Assembly: GCA_902772675.1 (NCBI GenBank)
Contig: CACYBN010000001.1
Span: 1-25,874 of the forward strand
Length of the DNA stretch: 25,874 nucleotides
Direction of reading: 5' to 3'
From: an uncultured Erysipelotrichaceae bacterium
GTDB taxonomy: Bacteria; Bacillota_I; Bacilli_A; RF39; UBA660
Below, piece by piece: positions 23,864 through 25,874 of the stretch. Each line of letters begins with the position of its first letter. Positions within the stretch are counted from its first letter, which is position 1. A program made the position numbers and the translations under genes. The notes under the pieces were generated by a model, which had not been told where the DNA came from, did not search any database, and saw only the letters and a program-made list of their open reading frames with translations.

Positions 23864-24814
23864 ATGATTGAATTTAAGAAACCAAATTATAAAATAACTG
23901 ACTATGTAGAAAACAATTTTTATGGAAAATTTGAATTAGAACCACTTGAAAGAGGGTTCGGTACAACTCTAGGAAATGCTTTAAGAAGAGTAATGTTATC
24001 TTCATTACCTGGAAGCGCTATTTCTAGTGTTAAAATTGAAGGTGCTCTACATGAATTCCAAACAATTAGTGGAGTAGTAGAGGACGTTACAACTATTATT
24101 CTTAATTTAAAGAAAGTAGTAGTAAAAAATCATTCTGATGAAATTAAAACTATTAGAATTAATAAATCAGAAGAAGGACCTGTTTTAGCAGGTGATATAG
24201 ACCATGATAGTGATATAGAAATTTTAAATCCAGATTTAGTTATTGCTAACGTTGCTGCTGGTGGTACTTTAAATATGGAAATGACTGTATCAAATGGTAG
24301 AGGTTATGTAAGAAGTGAAGAAAATAAACAATTATTAGACATTAAGAAAGTTGGAGTAATTCCTGTTGATAGTTTATTTGCTCCAATCGAAAGAGTTTCT
24401 TATGATGTTGAAAGTGCTCGTGTTGGTCAAGATGAAAGTTATGATAAATTAATATTACAAGTATGGACAAATGGTTCAATTAAACCAGAAGAAGCAGTTG
24501 CTTTAGCTTCTCGTATTTTAATCGAACATTTTGAAATCTTAACTAATTTAAGTAATATTGCTGATGTAACTGGAATGATGATTGAAAAAACTGAGGATCC
24601 AAAAGTTAAAGCTCTTGAAACAACAATTGAAGATTTAGATTTCTCAGCTCGTGCTTATAACTGTTTAAAACGTGCTAATGTACACAATCTTCAAGACTTA
24701 GTTAACATGAGTGAAAGTGAAATCATGAAGATTCACAATTTAGGAAAGAAGTCTTTAAAAGAAGTATTAGACAAAGTAAAAGAACTTGGACTAGTATTAC
24801 GTGATGAAGACTAG
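23864..24814 (+). CDS. rpoA: DNA-directed RNA polymerase subunit alpha
   Basis: Scaffold for polymerase assembly. The 316 residues have the N-terminal dimerisation domain (PLERGFGTTLGNALRRVMLSSLPG, about 27-50), a linker around 230-245, and the C-terminal helix-hairpin-helix domain (LDFSARAYNCLKRANVHNLQ and LGKKSLKEVLDKVKELGL) that contacts UP elements and regulators. It has its usual place between rpsK and rplQ. GGGAGGT lies before the ATG. Confidence 0.98.
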   Translation: MIEFKKPNYKITDYVENNFYGKFELEPLERGFGTTLGNALRRVMLSSLPGSAISSVKIEGALHEFQTISGVVEDVTTIILNLKKVVVKNHSDEIKTIRINKSEEGPVLAGDIDHDSDIEILNPDLVIANVAAGGTLNMEMTVSNGRGYVRSEENKQLLDIKKVGVIPVDSLFAPIERVSYDVESARVGQDESYDKLILQVWTNGSIKPEEAVALASRILIEHFEILTNLSNIADVTGMMIEKTEDPKVKALETTIEDLDFSARAYNCLKRANVHNLQDLVNMSESEIMKIHNLGKKSLKEVLDKVKELGLVLRDED

Positions 24815-24828
24815 TAAGGAGGACAATT

Positions 24829-25176
24829 ATGGCATATAGAAAATTAGGTGTTGATAATAAGCATAGAAGAAGTATGCTTGCAAATCTTACTAAAGAAGTT
24901 ATTATGAATGGTAGAATAGAAACAACTGAAACTAGAGCTAAAGAAGTTCGTAAATTTGTTGATAAAATGATTACTTACGGAAAAAATGGAAGTTTAGTTT
25001 CTAGAAGAAAAGCTTTAGCTTTCCTTCAAAATGATGAAAAAGCTGTTAAAAAGGTTTTTGATGAATTAGCTGTTAAATACGCTAAGAGAAACGGTGGATA
25101 TACTAGAATTATTAAAACTGCAGAAAGACGCGGAGATAATGCTTTAATGGCAATTATCGAACTAGTAGAAGAATAA
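24829..25176 (+). CDS. rplQ: 50S ribosomal protein L17
   Basis: Large-subunit protein near the tunnel exit. The 115 residues include YRKLGVDNKHRRSMLANLTKE, IETTETRAKEVRKFVDKMIT, RNGGYTRIIKTAERRGDNALMAIIEL, split over the conserved middle and end. AAGGAGG precedes the ATG. It is the last gene of the superoperon, closed by the terminator just downstream. Confidence 0.98.
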   Translation: MAYRKLGVDNKHRRSMLANLTKEVIMNGRIETTETRAKEVRKFVDKMITYGKNGSLVSRRKALAFLQNDEKAVKKVFDELAVKYAKRNGGYTRIIKTAERRGDNALMAIIELVEE

Positions 25177-25181
25177 AAAAT

Positions 25182-25207
25182 GAAGTGTTAAACACTTCTT
25201 TTTTTTT
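25182..25207 (+). terminator. Terminator of the S10-spc-alpha superoperon
   Basis: GAAGTG and CACTTC within 25182-25198 form a compact hairpin (inner bases can extend the stem), followed by nine T (25199-25207). It lies 5 nt after the rplQ stop. Confidence 0.93.
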
Positions 25208-25210
25208 GCA

Positions 25211-25219
25211 TGTTATAAT
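25211..25219 (+). promoter_or_regulatory. Extended -10 promoter for the last gene
   Basis: TGTTATAAT, the same 9-mer as at 420 and 10931, directly after the terminator. The -35 position falls in the terminator hairpin and shows no TTGACA-like hexamer. It lies 25 nt upstream of the ATG at 25245. Confidence 0.65.
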
Positions 25220-25244
25220 GATAAAATGATGTTAGGGTGATACT

Positions 25245-25874
25245 ATGGCTAAAAGAAAAAAAAAGAGAGTTAGAATAAAAAAATTACCAATATTTATTTT
25301 TGTTATGGTGGTAATAATTTTGATTGTATTTTTTGTAACCCATACTAGTAAATATCTATTTTATAAGAATTTAGATAAATCTTTAAATAACTATTATGAT
25401 TTCTATTTAGATATTGAAGAAAAATATACTCCTTTTTCAAGTAGTGATAATTATTTAATTGAAACAGATTCATCAATGAAATATGATAATAAATTAACTA
25501 AGTATAAAGGTAATTTATATTTTTCAAATAATGATAATTATATTAGTTTAAATATTAATAAAGATAATCAAGATTATAATTTAGATATACTATCTAAAGA
25601 TAAAAAATTATATTTTAAAGCAGATAAGACTTATTATTATCAAGATTATTATTCTGTTAATTTAGATGATTATAAATCTCTTTTAGAATTATATATAAAA
25701 AAGATTAAGATTAATACATATAAAAATGATTTTTCTAAATCTAAAGAAACTATTGAATATAATAATAAGAAATATAAAACTAAGAAGATAACTTTATCTA
25801 TCAATGAAGAAGAATATTACAATATAAATATAGATTATTTAGAATCTATAATAAATGATAGGAGTTTATTAGAA
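25245..25874 (+). CDS. Membrane-anchored protein of unknown function (partial, 3' end outside window)
   Basis: An open frame of 210 codons runs to the window end without a stop. It starts MAKRKKKRVRIKK, a very basic cytoplasmic segment, followed by one hydrophobic helix (about 15-32), then a long hydrophilic part rich in Asn, Asp, Lys, Tyr and Ile. This suggests a single-pass protein with its bulk outside the cell. Alternating strand-like patterns such as LYFSNNDNYISLNINK hint at a beta-rich fold. I recognise no family. AGGGTGAT precedes the ATG, and the promoter at 25211 serves it. Confidence 0.8.
   Translation, partial: MAKRKKKRVRIKKLPIFIFVMVVIILIVFFVTHTSKYLFYKNLDKSLNNYYDFYLDIEEKYTPFSSSDNYLIETDSSMKYDNKLTKYKGNLYFSNNDNYISLNINKDNQDYNLDILSKDKKLYFKADKTYYYQDYYSVNLDDYKSLLELYIKKIKINTYKNDFSKSKETIEYNNKKYKTKKITLSINEEEYYNINIDYLESIINDRSLLE

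Overview
This window is a stretch of a very AT-rich, low-GC Gram-positive (Firmicutes/Bacilli-type) chromosome. Every gene called here lies on the + strand. TGA works as a stop codon (tsaE, rimI and map end in TGA) and Trp is written TGG, so this is the standard bacterial code, not the Mycoplasma code. Some traits are nevertheless Mollicutes-like: a short 5S rRNA of about 108 nt, no rpmD (L30) between rpsE and rplO, and a zinc-type S14. A deep-branching, perhaps host-associated, Bacilli lineage near the Mollicutes/Erysipelotrichia/RF39 group is a reasonable guess. The sequence alone does not name the organism.

Layout. (1) 1-410: 3' end of a 23S rRNA gene, a short spacer with hairpins, 5S rRNA and a strong intrinsic terminator. 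(2) 453-1688: a stand-alone DHH/DHHA1 phosphodiesterase resembling the catalytic half of the c-di-AMP hydrolase GdpP. (3) 1697-6542: a promoter followed by tsaE-tsaB-rimI-tsaD (tRNA t6A modification plus a GNAT acetyltransferase, with overlapping genes) and rnr (RNase R), ended by a terminator. (4) 6626-8665: a HelD-type helicase that acts on RNA polymerase. (5) 8737-10853: a two-gene surface cassette, made of a secreted thioester-domain/SpaA-repeat adhesin with an unusual IPDTN sorting motif and an overlapping small sortase with Asn where the family has its catalytic Arg. (6) 10904-25207: the joined S10-spc-alpha superoperon from rpsJ to rplQ, including secY, adk, map, infA, rpmJ and rpoA. 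It has its own extended -10 promoter, a structured 5' leader and a terminator after rplQ. (7) 25245-end: the first 210 codons of a membrane-anchored protein of unknown function.

How it fits together. Most of the window is core gene expression: ribosomal RNA and proteins, RNA polymerase alpha, the Sec channel, initiation factor, N-terminal Met removal, tRNA t6A modification, RNA turnover and RNA polymerase recycling. The adhesin-sortase pair is the accessory island. SecY-dependent export would deliver the adhesin, and the neighbouring sortase probably anchors it. The best leads are that divergent pair, the rewritten exit-tunnel loop of ribosomal protein L22, and the rpsJ leader RNA whose pairing can reach the rpsJ Shine-Dalgarno.
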